From Sphaerospermopsis torques-reginae ITEP-024 (lineage in GTDB: Bacteria > Cyanobacteriota > Cyanobacteriia > Cyanobacteriales > Nostocaceae), in the NCBI RefSeq assembly GCF_019598945.1, contig NZ_CP080598.1:3224001-3288000 (forward strand): a stretch of 64,000 bases of DNA, written 5' to 3'. Below the pieces are notes generated by a model, which made no database searches, was not told the origin of the DNA, and saw only the letters and a program-made list of their open reading frames with translations. This document shows, one piece after another, positions 37,152-45,987 of this stretch (position 1 is its first letter; every line of letters starts with the position of its first letter). A program made the position numbers and the translations under genes.

Positions 37152-38078
37152 ATGAACACTCGGTTGACTTTAAATCTTTTCCTAGTGATGGCGGGGGGTT
37201 TTGTCATCACAGTTGCCAGTATTTTCATCGGTAAACAAGCCTATTCTTGGCTTCCCCCTCAAGCTGCGGCTGAATCACATTTGATTGATGATTTGTTCAG
37301 CTTTTTGGTGACAATTGGGGCTTTTATTTTCTTAGGTGTCACCGCTGCTATTTTGTATTCTGTTCTTTTTCATCGTGCCAAAAGTTATGACTTTAGTGAT
37401 GGTCCACATATTGAAGGAAACATCACTTTAGAAGTTGTCTGGACTGCTATTCCCATAATGTTGGTATTGTGGATAGCAAGTTACAGTTATGAAGTGTATG
37501 AAAACATGGGGATTCAAGGACCTTCCCAATTATTACATTTACATAACCCCTTACCTGTGCAAATTGCCCATGCAGAAGTGCAAGAAACACCAGGAGAAAC
37601 TGTTAGCGAACCCTTAGAAAAAATTGACGTAATTGCTAAACAATGGGCGTGGGTATTCAGTTATCCTGAACAGGGAATTACAAGTACAGAATTGCATTTA
37701 CCGAGCGATCGCCGTGTCCGTTTAGCCCTACAATCAGAAGACGTACTCCACGGTTTTTATATTCCCGCATTTCGCGTTAAACAAGACATCGTTCCTGGTA
37801 AAACCATAGACTTTGAATTTACCCCCATTCGCCCCGGTAAATATAGCCTCACCGACTCTCAATATAGCGGTACATACTTTGCCACCATGCAAGCAAACGT
37901 AGTAGTAGAAACCCCAGAAGAATATCACGTCTGGTTGAAAAAAGCCGCTAGTCATAATCCCACAGTTGCACCAAACCAAGCCGCTACAGAATACGCCCAA
38001 AATCACAACGAAAAAATACAAACTGGTTGGGAAACCGTCAAACCTGCTGGACCGCCAGTAGTTAATTTTGCAGGTTAG
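37152..38078 (+). CDS. coxB: Cytochrome oxidase subunit II lacking CuA ligands (alternative oxidase)
   Basis: The 308-residue subunit II has two N-terminal membrane helices and a periplasmic/lumenal cupredoxin domain. Ligands of the binuclear CuA centre are mostly gone: expected C-x-E-x-C-x3-H reads D235-x-Q237-x-S239-x3-F243, while H200 (VLHGFYIP) and M246 remain. Such loss is known for the alternative respiratory terminal oxidase (ARTO, Cox3-type) of cyanobacteria, thought to accept electrons from plastoquinol rather than cytochrome c. It is first of the cox structural genes here. Confidence 0.93.
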   Translation: MNTRLTLNLFLVMAGGFVITVASIFIGKQAYSWLPPQAAAESHLIDDLFSFLVTIGAFIFLGVTAAILYSVLFHRAKSYDFSDGPHIEGNITLEVVWTAIPIMLVLWIASYSYEVYENMGIQGPSQLLHLHNPLPVQIAHAEVQETPGETVSEPLEKIDVIAKQWAWVFSYPEQGITSTELHLPSDRRVRLALQSEDVLHGFYIPAFRVKQDIVPGKTIDFEFTPIRPGKYSLTDSQYSGTYFATMQANVVVETPEEYHVWLKKAASHNPTVAPNQAATEYAQNHNEKIQTGWETVKPAGPPVVNFAG

Positions 38079-38257
38079 AAGTGAGGAATTAAGGAATGAA
38101 CCACGAAGGGACGAAGAACACGAAGAAAAGAGTTTTCAGAGAGATTTTTCGTTAGTTTTGATGGTTAATTAATTCTTTCTTTCTTCCTTTGTGCCTTTGC
38201 GTCTTTGCGTGAGCTATTCATTTTCTCTGCATGAGGATTTACAGGATTTTTATTCAA

Positions 38258-38295
38258 TCCCAAATCCAAAATCTAAAATCTAAAATCTAAAATCC
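38258..38295. repeat. CCAAAAT/CTAAAAT heptamers before coxA
   Basis: Five tandem 7-bp units fill the DNA just before the coxA start. They push any ribosome site away; none is clear. Confidence 0.75.
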
Positions 38296-38296
38296 C

Positions 38297-39970
38297 ATGA
38301 CAAACATATCACTTAATCTTGGTGGTGAATCACATCATCATTCAACACCAACTCACTGGAAAACATATTTCACCTTCAGCACAGACCACAAAGTAATCGG
38401 TATTCAATACCTCGTTACTTCCTTTATTTTCTTCCTAGTTGGTGGCATTTTTGCGATGATTTTACGGGGCGAACTTGTCACCCCTGAATCTGATTTAATT
38501 GACCGCACAGTTTATAATGGAATGTTCACAATGCACGGAACAGTAATGCTGTTCCTGTGGACATTTCCCTCCCTTGTTGGTTTAGCAAACTATCTCGTAC
38601 CTATCATGATCGGGGCGCGAGATATGGCATTTCCTCGCCTCAATGCTGCCGCTTTTTGGATGGTCCCAGTAGTGGGAATTTTACTCATGTCCAGCTTTTT
38701 TGTCCCCGGTGGACCTGCCCAAGCTGGTTGGTGGGCTTATCCTCCAGTGAGTTTACAAAACCCCACAGGACATTTAATAAATGGACAAGTTTTGTGGTTA
38801 TTAGCGGTAGCTGTTTCCGGTGTTTCTTCTATTATGGGTGCGGTGAATTTTGTCACCACCATTGTGAAAATGCGTGCGCCAGGAATGGGCTTTTTTAAAA
38901 TGCCCTTGTTTGTCTGGGCAGTATTTAGCGCCCAAATTATTCAATTATTTGGACTACCTGCTTTAACTGCTGGTGCGGTAATGTTGCTGTTTGACTTAAC
39001 AGTTGGAACTGCATTTTTTGACCCCAGCAAAGGCGGAAACCCGGTAATGTTTCAACATTATTTCTGGTTTTATTCCCACCCTGCGGTTTATGTAATTATT
39101 CTCCCAGTCTTCGGAATTTTCTCAGAAATTTTCCCTGTTTATTCCCGCAAACCATTATTTGGTTATAAAGTAGTTGCCATTTCTTCGATGTTAATTGCTG
39201 TGGTGAGTGCCATTGTTTGGGTACACCATATGTATGTGAGTGGAACACCTGGTTGGATGCGGTTACTATTCATGGTTACGACCATGTTTGTATCTGTTCC
39301 CACAGGAATTAAAGTATTTGCTTGGGTGGCGACAATTTGGGGTGGAAAAATAAAATTAAATACACCAATGTTATTTGCATTAGGTGGTTTAATCATGTTC
39401 GTTTTTGCTGGAATTACAGGAATTATGCTTTCCTCTGTACCAGTAGATGTTCATGTTAATAACACCTATTTTGTCGTTGGACATTTCCATTATGTATTGT
39501 ACGGAACAGTCACAATGGGAATGTATGCAGCCATCTATCATTGGTTTCCCAAAATGACAGGTAGGATGTTTAACGAAGGTTGGGGAAAAATACATTTTTG
39601 GTTAGCATTTATCGGTACAAACTTAAACTTTTTACCCATGCACCCATTAGGTTTGCAAGGGATGTTACGCCGAGTTGCTTCCTACGCACCAGAATATACA
39701 TTTTGGAATGTTCTCGCTAGTTTAGGTGCGTTCCTATTAGGAATGTCTACCTTACCCTTCATTTTCAACATCTTGGTTTCGTGGTTACAAGGTGAAAAAG
39801 CACCTGCTAACCCTTGGCGAGCAATTGGTTTAGAATGGCTAATTTCTTCACCTCCATCTGTAGAGAACTTTGAAGAAATTCCCATCATTATTAGTGAACC
39901 TTACGGTTACGGAAAATCAGAACCATTAACAGCTAACCTAGAACCCAAAACCATAAAAACAGCCGAATAA
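38297..39970 (+). CDS. coxA: Cytochrome oxidase subunit I (haem-copper, A2-type) of alternative oxidase
   Basis: The 557-residue, 12-helix catalytic subunit. H80 (FTMHGT) and H398 ligate the low-spin haem, H396 (VVGHFHYV) the active-site haem and H261, H310 and H311 (VHHMYVSGTP) CuB; Y265 is the cross-linked Tyr. The D-channel end reads FYSHPAVY rather than FGHPEVY, so the Glu is absent and a Tyr-Ser pair (Y259-S260) replaces it, the mark of A2-type oxidases. It reduces oxygen to water. It is flanked by coxB and coxC. Confidence 0.96.
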   Translation: MTNISLNLGGESHHHSTPTHWKTYFTFSTDHKVIGIQYLVTSFIFFLVGGIFAMILRGELVTPESDLIDRTVYNGMFTMHGTVMLFLWTFPSLVGLANYLVPIMIGARDMAFPRLNAAAFWMVPVVGILLMSSFFVPGGPAQAGWWAYPPVSLQNPTGHLINGQVLWLLAVAVSGVSSIMGAVNFVTTIVKMRAPGMGFFKMPLFVWAVFSAQIIQLFGLPALTAGAVMLLFDLTVGTAFFDPSKGGNPVMFQHYFWFYSHPAVYVIILPVFGIFSEIFPVYSRKPLFGYKVVAISSMLIAVVSAIVWVHHMYVSGTPGWMRLLFMVTTMFVSVPTGIKVFAWVATIWGGKIKLNTPMLFALGGLIMFVFAGITGIMLSSVPVDVHVNNTYFVVGHFHYVLYGTVTMGMYAAIYHWFPKMTGRMFNEGWGKIHFWLAFIGTNLNFLPMHPLGLQGMLRRVASYAPEYTFWNVLASLGAFLLGMSTLPFIFNILVSWLQGEKAPANPWRAIGLEWLISSPPSVENFEEIPIIISEPYGYGKSEPLTANLEPKTIKTAE

Positions 39971-40099
39971 AAACAATACAGTTCAGTTAAGTATTAAACA
40001 ATTTTTTCTCTTACATCTGCGTTCTCTGCGCCTCTGCGTGAGATAAAAAAATCAAACTTAACTGAACAGTATTGCCAAAACAAAAGGAGAACATTACCA

Positions 40100-40702
40100 A
40101 TGGATAGCTCAATCAAAACGCCACAAATACATCATGCAGCCCATGAACATGGACACGACGAAGAAGGCAGTAAAATGTTTGGTTTTATTGTCTTTCTGCT
40201 ATCAGAAAGCGTCATCTTTTTAAGCTTCTTTGCTGGTTATATCATCTACAAAACAACAAACCCTAATTGGCTTCCTGCTGGTGTTGAAGGATTAGAAGTA
40301 GTCGCCCCAACAATTAATACAATCATTCTGGTTTCTAGCAGCTTTGTGATTTACTTTGCTGAAAGATGTTTACAACGTGGTAACTTACCAGGATTTAGAT
40401 TATATTTGTTAGCTACAATGGTAATGGGTAGCTACTTTTTATATGGTCAATATGTGGAATGGAGTCAATTAGAATTTGGCTTTACTTCCGGTACTTTTGG
40501 CGGGATGTTTTACCTATTAACTGGGTTTCACGGGTTGCACGTTTTCACCGGGATTTTGTTGCAATCTATTATTTTGATTCGTTCTTTTATTCCCGGTAAC
40601 TACGATAACGGACACTTTGGTGTTAATTCAACTTCGTTGTTTTGGCACTTTGTTGATGTTATCTGGATTATTTTGTTTTTGCTTATTTACGTTTGGCAGT
40701 AG
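40100..40702 (+). CDS. coxC: Cytochrome oxidase subunit III of alternative oxidase
   Basis: The 200-residue subunit III has five membrane helices and conserved family segments: FGFIVFLLSESVIFLSFFAG near residue 28, GFHGLHVFTGILL near 142 and NSTSLFWHFVDVIWIILF near 175. A His-rich soluble N-terminus (QIHHAAHEHGHDE) precedes them. AAGGAG lies before the ATG. It stabilises subunit I. Confidence 0.95.
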   Translation: MDSSIKTPQIHHAAHEHGHDEEGSKMFGFIVFLLSESVIFLSFFAGYIIYKTTNPNWLPAGVEGLEVVAPTINTIILVSSSFVIYFAERCLQRGNLPGFRLYLLATMVMGSYFLYGQYVEWSQLEFGFTSGTFGGMFYLLTGFHGLHVFTGILLQSIILIRSFIPGNYDNGHFGVNSTSLFWHFVDVIWIILFLLIYVWQ

Positions 40703-40792
40703 GGATTTTAAGACGCAGAAAGCAATAAATTTTGTAGGGGTTTAGCAATGCCAAACTCCTACCATATATTTGTATCATGATTCCGAAATCAT

Positions 40793-41065
40793 CTATTTGG
40801 GAAAATAGCGATAAATATCTTTCCGATGTAAAACTCTTTCAAAAATTAATATTTCGCCATCAAAAATAATACCCAGGCGATAATCACCTATACGAATCCG
40901 ATAAGCATTATCATATCCCTGAAGCTTTTTGAGATTTGTGATTTCTTCAAAACTCGATAGTTCAATTATTTCTTCAAAAGCAAACTTCTTAATAGACTCA
41001 TAGTAAGGTGTACTTTTGATTGCTTTCAAATCTTTAATAAAACTGGGTAGATACTGGATATTCAC
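40793..41065 (-). CDS. relE: RelE/ParE-family toxin
   Basis: A 90-residue RelE-fold protein: NIQYLPSFIKDLKAIKS at the start, LQGYDNAYRIRIGDYRLGII near residue 48 and FERVLHRKDIYRYFPK at the end, which carries the basic and Tyr residues used for mRNA cleavage. It overlaps the upstream antitoxin gene by four bases. It might be either a ribosome-dependent RNase or a gyrase-poison ParE; the RIGDYR motif fits both. Confidence 0.87.
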   Translation of the reverse strand: MNIQYLPSFIKDLKAIKSTPYYESIKKFAFEEIIELSSFEEITNLKKLQGYDNAYRIRIGDYRLGIIFDGEILIFERVLHRKDIYRYFPK

Positions 41066-41265
41066 TCTTTTTCTAATTCCGCTAAAGCTTCATCTAAATT
41101 TAATGGTGTCTCATTTTCTACTTCTTTCATAGCTAGAATAAGTCCTTCATCTTCCAGTGCTTCTAGCAACAGTAGATATGCTTGAAAATCCATGACTACT
41201 TTTTTGATATTACCTTGAATATCAGTAATCAATTCTTGGGCAAATGGATATTTATCAGCTTGCAT
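41062..41265 (-). CDS. Antitoxin partner of RelE-type toxin
   Basis: A 67-residue acidic protein (QADKYPFAQELITDIQGN start, ETPLNLDEALAELEKE end). KVVMDFQAYLLLLEALEDEG near residue 22 matches the middle of cyanobacterial RelB/Phd-like antitoxins. Its stop overlaps the relE start (ATGA). Confidence 0.82.
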   Translation of the reverse strand: MQADKYPFAQELITDIQGNIKKVVMDFQAYLLLLEALEDEGLILAMKEVENETPLNLDEALAELEKE

Positions 41266-41501
41266 TTTAGTGATATAGGATTACTATCTACATTTAATTT
41301 AGCATATTTATATCAGGCTATGCTTAATGTACTCTTACTTTTGTTCTTAAAGAGTATCAGTATAACCTTTTTAAAGGACTAAGTTTCAATATCTTTTCGT
41401 GAGCAATTTTATTTTCTCCCCTGCTTCCTGCCTTCAACAGATCAAGGCATAATTTTCTACGCTTGAGCAAATAACTGACTCAACTAGCGTTATTGTTGTT
41501 C

Positions 41502-41675
41502 TTACAAAAGCGGATCATCTTTTAAAACCTCCGCAGTTAAATATTTTAAATATTGATATTGGAAGCTTATAAAATTAACTAATCCGATAATAACCGCAGC
41601 TACCAGTTCTTCATCAACAGGTTGTTGTCTGAGTGCAACAATTTCTTGGGGACTGTCTGGGATAGGATAGTTCAT
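41502..41675 (-). CDS. Small hypothetical protein (57 aa)
   Basis: A short frame, MNYPIPDSPQEIVALRQQPV at the start and KYLTAEVLKDDPLL at the end. The central LVAAVIIGLVNFISF is hydrophobic and could be one membrane helix. Codon use and amino-acid composition look coding, and no other feature explains the stretch. No clear ribosome site is seen. Family unknown. Confidence 0.5.
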   Translation of the reverse strand: MNYPIPDSPQEIVALRQQPVDEELVAAVIIGLVNFISFQYQYLKYLTAEVLKDDPLL

Positions 41676-41856
41676 GGCATAAATTTAGATAAGTTTTACA
41701 TAAGTTCCAAAATGAATAATAAATTTAACAAACTATTAAAATTTCTTCATTAAATCTTCAAACAATTGATAGGGCGAAGTTTAACGTACTTAATGTACTT
41801 ATTGCCTGAGTCAAATCTTTGTGAGTGAGTAGATAGACAGGAGATATCAGCAGAAC

Positions 41857-43917
41857 ATGAAAGAAATTCTTTACTTGGAAGTTCCTACTACCGATAGTGG
41901 TGCTGTCCGTAACTGGTTACAAACCGACTTTGTGCCGGGAGATGGAGAAAAATTACTGACCCCAGATGGTCTGCGTCTGCGAAACCCGGTTGCATCTGTC
42001 AAAGGACCTTTAGCAACCGAACTTTCTATATTTGTGTGGTCTGTACAGCGCACCACTTACCTCAAAGTGTTTCGTTGGGGAGACAAACCCTTCACTAACG
42101 AAGGTTCAATATTGCAACGTCTGACTACAGGTATTAGAAGCAGTTTTCCCCATCAATACCCCGAACCACCAAAGATTGACCCTCAAAAGTCGATTTTCGC
42201 AGAGCTAGAACCCTATTATCCCCTAACTGTCAAGTATTTCCAGAAAATGCCTCATGGGGAATATGATCTTAAACGTGCTTACTGGTGGGAGCAACGTTGG
42301 CGAGAAGGTGTCAAAAATCCTCAGCAACCCCGTCAGGTGGTGTTTTATGCAGAAAATCAGCAACAAACAGCAGAAAACACTTATGACCTCATTTATATTG
42401 GTGGCGCTTTGGGTGTGATTCATGCCGCAGTCATGGCAAAATTAGGCTATAAAGTTCTATTGGTGGAAAGATTACCCTTTGGACGCATGAACCGAGAATG
42501 GAATATTTCTCGTGATGAAATTCAAACTTTGGTCAATCTCGGTTTGTTAACAAATGCAGAATTAGAAACCATTATTGCCAGGGAGTATAAAGACGGATTT
42601 AATAAATTTTTTGACGCTAATAACCCGCATCACTTAAAATCACCTGTTTTATACACGCCAACTGTTTTAAATATCGCTTTAGATTCAGATAAATTATTGC
42701 AATTATGCGGCGAAAAACTTAAAGCCGCTGGTGGTGATATTTGGGATCAAACAGAATTTATCCGGGCAGATATTCAAAAATTACAAGTTACCGTTACTGT
42801 CAAGAGTGTAAATACTGGAATTGATCAGCAAGTCAATGGTAGATTATTAGTAGATGCAATGGGTACAGCTTCCCCTATTGCTTGGCAATTAAACGGGGGT
42901 AGAGCCTTTGATAGTGTATGTCCCACCGTGGGAGCAGTGATTGAAAAAGGTTTTGCCCCTGGTGTCTGGGATTCTCAGTATGGTGATGTTCTTTACAGTC
43001 ACGGAGATATTTCTAGAGGCAGACAATTAATTTGGGAATTATTTCCTGCTGCGGGGGAAGAACTGACAATTTATTTATTTCATTATCATGAAGTGAATAG
43101 AAAAAATCCTGGTTCGTTGTTAGAGATGTATGAGGACTTTTTCACGATTTTGCCAGAATATCGCCGTTGTGACATGGATCAGCTAGTGTGGAAAAAACCG
43201 ACATTTGGCTATATTCCAGGGCATTTTAGTGTTAGTGATAGCGATCGCACCATAGCCTTTGATAGATTAATTGCCATTGGTGATGCTGCTTCCCTGCAAT
43301 CTCCCCTAGTATTTACTGGTTTTGGTTCTCTCGTTCGTAACCTAGAACGTTTAACCACTCTCTTAAACACTGCCCTCAAACACGACTTATTAAGTTTCCG
43401 TCACCTCAATAAAATTCGTGCTTACCAAAGTAACGTTTCCGTCACGTGGCTATTTTCCAAAGGAATGATGGTTCCCACAGGGAAATTTATTCCACCTCAA
43501 CGGGTTAATGCCATGCTCAATACCTTTTTTGGCTTGTTAGCAGACGAACCCCCAGAAGTAGCAGATAATTTCATTAAAGATCGCTGCGACTGGTTTACAT
43601 TTAACCGTTTAGCTTTAAAAGCCGCTACCAAAAATCCCGCCTTATTAATATGGATTTGGGAACTAGCAGGGTTTAGAGACTTAGTTCGGTGGTTAAGTAA
43701 TTACCTCAACTTTGGTGTTTATTCATTCACCAGTGCTTTACTAAGTACATGGTTTCCCAAATTCCTGAAGTGGAGTCAAGGCTGGCTAGAAAACCGCTTT
43801 CCAGGATTGTGGTTAAACTTATTAGTGACCAACTACGCCATTTCTACAGGTAAACCACGACTACGGGATCAAGTAGTTACCGTTAAGTCAAAAGCAGTAA
43901 CCCAAACAAGTCATTAA
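41857..43917 (+). CDS. cruA: CruA/CruP-family lycopene cyclase (FAD-dependent)
   Basis: A 686-residue flavoprotein: N-terminal ~170 residues unique to the family, then the FAD-binding strand DLIYIGGALGVIHAAVMAKL near residue 178 and the signature FGRMNREWNISRDE near 207. DAMGTASPIAWQLNGGRA near 330 and AIGDAASLQSPLVFTGFG near 473 match flavin-dependent cyclases. CruA converts lycopene to beta-carotene or gamma-carotene in cyanobacteria without CrtL. Length and an N-terminal extension favour CruA over the shorter paralogue CruP, but I cannot exclude CruP. It stands alone between repeats. Confidence 0.7.
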   Translation: MKEILYLEVPTTDSGAVRNWLQTDFVPGDGEKLLTPDGLRLRNPVASVKGPLATELSIFVWSVQRTTYLKVFRWGDKPFTNEGSILQRLTTGIRSSFPHQYPEPPKIDPQKSIFAELEPYYPLTVKYFQKMPHGEYDLKRAYWWEQRWREGVKNPQQPRQVVFYAENQQQTAENTYDLIYIGGALGVIHAAVMAKLGYKVLLVERLPFGRMNREWNISRDEIQTLVNLGLLTNAELETIIAREYKDGFNKFFDANNPHHLKSPVLYTPTVLNIALDSDKLLQLCGEKLKAAGGDIWDQTEFIRADIQKLQVTVTVKSVNTGIDQQVNGRLLVDAMGTASPIAWQLNGGRAFDSVCPTVGAVIEKGFAPGVWDSQYGDVLYSHGDISRGRQLIWELFPAAGEELTIYLFHYHEVNRKNPGSLLEMYEDFFTILPEYRRCDMDQLVWKKPTFGYIPGHFSVSDSDRTIAFDRLIAIGDAASLQSPLVFTGFGSLVRNLERLTTLLNTALKHDLLSFRHLNKIRAYQSNVSVTWLFSKGMMVPTGKFIPPQRVNAMLNTFFGLLADEPPEVADNFIKDRCDWFTFNRLALKAATKNPALLIWIWELAGFRDLVRWLSNYLNFGVYSFTSALLSTWFPKFLKWSQGWLENRFPGLWLNLLVTNYAISTGKPRLRDQVVTVKSKAVTQTSH

Positions 43918-43928
43918 TTAAGTAGTCA

Positions 43929-45554
43929 TTAGTCCTTGGATTCTTGACCTTTCGACTTGGGGCGGAAATTTGGTAGTTCCACCGATGCTAAAGATTTCCG
44001 TCCCTTGGGTGGACGTTGGGGATAAATCAAAGGTGAAGGAGATTTTTGATCAAGGTGATATTCACCTAATGGTTCTGGGGTGAAATGAGCTTTTGGCAAT
44101 TCTGACCAATAATCATTATTTTCGGCAATATTTGCCATATTTTGCTCTTTTTCTGAATAGGAGGCATTTATTGTTGATTCATTGCTGGATGAAAGTGTAA
44201 ACGCTGGGAAATGACTTTCCGTTACTAACGGTTGTTCTATGATTGTTTCCAGTGGCTCATTTTTCTCCAGATTTGATGCTAAGGTTTCCCAGATTAGCCC
44301 ATCATCTGGATGACTTTCTGTATCATTAACGGTTGGTGAAGTTGAGGGTGCAGACTGAGAAGCAAAAAACATTTCGATCAGACTTTCCAACTGGCGATCT
44401 AAATTTGATCCTCCAGCAGAAGAAACATCTGCAACTTCAGCAGTAGATTCACTATCCTCTAATTGGGGACTTCGCTGTATTGGGATTTCTATATCATCCA
44501 CAGCTGAAGGTTTTTCAGCAGGTTCAGAAATGGACGTAGAGTAATTTTGTTGATCTTGTTGATCAGCGCATGGAGTTGAAGGTTCTAGCCAGGAATTATC
44601 TAAATGTTGACGTAGAGTGCTACAAGTATCATGGGTAGCATCGGTTTCCGCAGACCAAGGTTTAATAGGTTGTGCATTGGGAAACAAAGACCTGGCTTTT
44701 CTAGAAAATCTGCTATGTCCACCAGTGAGATCATGGGGATGATAGGCAGTATCCTCTAGGGTGTCATAGTTGGTGTCATAGTGGGTGTCATAGTTGGGGA
44801 CAGGGGTATCCAGACATTTTTCCAGTGCTGCTTTAAATTGCAAAGTCTGACGTTGTTGGCGTATTAGCCTAGTACGTAATTCCCGACAAGTATTTTCTGA
44901 GTGTAATAGCTGTTGAGATTGTTCACTGTAGTTAGTTTGCAGCAGTGTACATTCCCTTTCCAGTTGGGCTATTCTTTGCTGACTCAGTTGTAACTGTGCC
45001 TTATGGGTTTCAATGAACAGTTCCTGACTTTGAACAGTTTGGACAGCCGTTTCTAATTGCTGGAAAAGAGACTGAATTTGCGCTTGAGCCGTTGCTAGTT
45101 CCTGAGTTTGTTGATTCAACATTGAGTCAGTGACACTAGAGCGTTTTTTTTGCCACTGCAAAATCTTTTCTGCTTCAGCTAATTCTTGTTTTAGCTGCTT
45201 TACTTGAGCATACAAATCACAGTTAGCTGTTTGTAACTCTTCATTCAGTGTCAGCAACTTCTGAAACTCTGAATCTACCAGGGCTTGTTTTTCACTGTCA
45301 GGCTCTGCAATCCAATCTTTTTGGGTATTATGATCTTGTAAATTGTCTGTACCTGTAGATTCAGACTGCTGTATATTTAGCCCGTCGTCAACATCATCTG
45401 CTGGGTTCAGGAGTGGTAAATTAGTCACGGCTGAATTTTCATCATGCAGAACTGAGTAAAAGGGACAACTCGCCTGCTCTGATTTCGGCGAATTTGCAAA
45501 ATTTCGGGGTTCAATCACAGTGCCATTGTTTGAGGTGTCACCTATATTCATCAC
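43929..45554 (-). CDS. Coiled-coil hypothetical protein
   Basis: A 541-residue soluble protein of unknown family. Residues ~85-240 are a long coiled coil rich in Q, E, L (for example KQELAEAEKILQWQKKRSS and LFQQLETAVQTVQSQELFI). A tandem YDTHYDTNYDTLEDT follows near 255, then an acidic, Ser/Thr-rich, probably disordered stretch. The basic end, YPQRPPKGRKSLASVELPNF, is compact and may be the conserved tip. It converges with the lycopene cyclase gene, 11 bp apart. No function can be given. Confidence 0.7.
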   Translation of the reverse strand: MMNIGDTSNNGTVIEPRNFANSPKSEQASCPFYSVLHDENSAVTNLPLLNPADDVDDGLNIQQSESTGTDNLQDHNTQKDWIAEPDSEKQALVDSEFQKLLTLNEELQTANCDLYAQVKQLKQELAEAEKILQWQKKRSSVTDSMLNQQTQELATAQAQIQSLFQQLETAVQTVQSQELFIETHKAQLQLSQQRIAQLERECTLLQTNYSEQSQQLLHSENTCRELRTRLIRQQRQTLQFKAALEKCLDTPVPNYDTHYDTNYDTLEDTAYHPHDLTGGHSRFSRKARSLFPNAQPIKPWSAETDATHDTCSTLRQHLDNSWLEPSTPCADQQDQQNYSTSISEPAEKPSAVDDIEIPIQRSPQLEDSESTAEVADVSSAGGSNLDRQLESLIEMFFASQSAPSTSPTVNDTESHPDDGLIWETLASNLEKNEPLETIIEQPLVTESHFPAFTLSSSNESTINASYSEKEQNMANIAENNDYWSELPKAHFTPEPLGEYHLDQKSPSPLIYPQRPPKGRKSLASVELPNFRPKSKGQESKD

Positions 45555-45987
45555 TCTTGACCCACCTGCTAAAAAAATTGAGCAATGCTGTCAGCATTGC
45601 TGATCAAATCTGTTTGATTCTGAGGTAATCAGGATTGCCTCTAGAAGCCAAGTTTAACTGCTATATAAATCCTAGACAAGTCTAGATTGCTATGGTGTAC
45701 TATTTTTGCTTCCCAGGGGTAGAGGGTATGAACCTACTTGACGTTTATTAAAAGTTATATAAAGTTACTAAAAAATATTATCCAGCAATCGCTATCCACT
45801 CAGCTACTGCAATTTGGTAGAGATTATCTGAGTTTCAAGTATTATATTTGACAATTTTGATTAAGCACTGGGGACTGGGGACCCTTGACTGGGAACTGGG
45901 GACTGGTGACTGGTGACTGGGGAAGAAAATTTTATTTTTTCAAATTACCAATTACCAATTACCAATTACCAATTACCAATTACCAAT
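45555..45987. other. Intergenic region with heptamer array
   Basis: No gene is seen. GGGGACT/GGTGACT units (45868-45921) and CCAATTA units (45944-45987) fill the right part. An AGTTATATAAAGTTAC near-repeat occurs at about 45752-45770. Confidence 0.6.
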
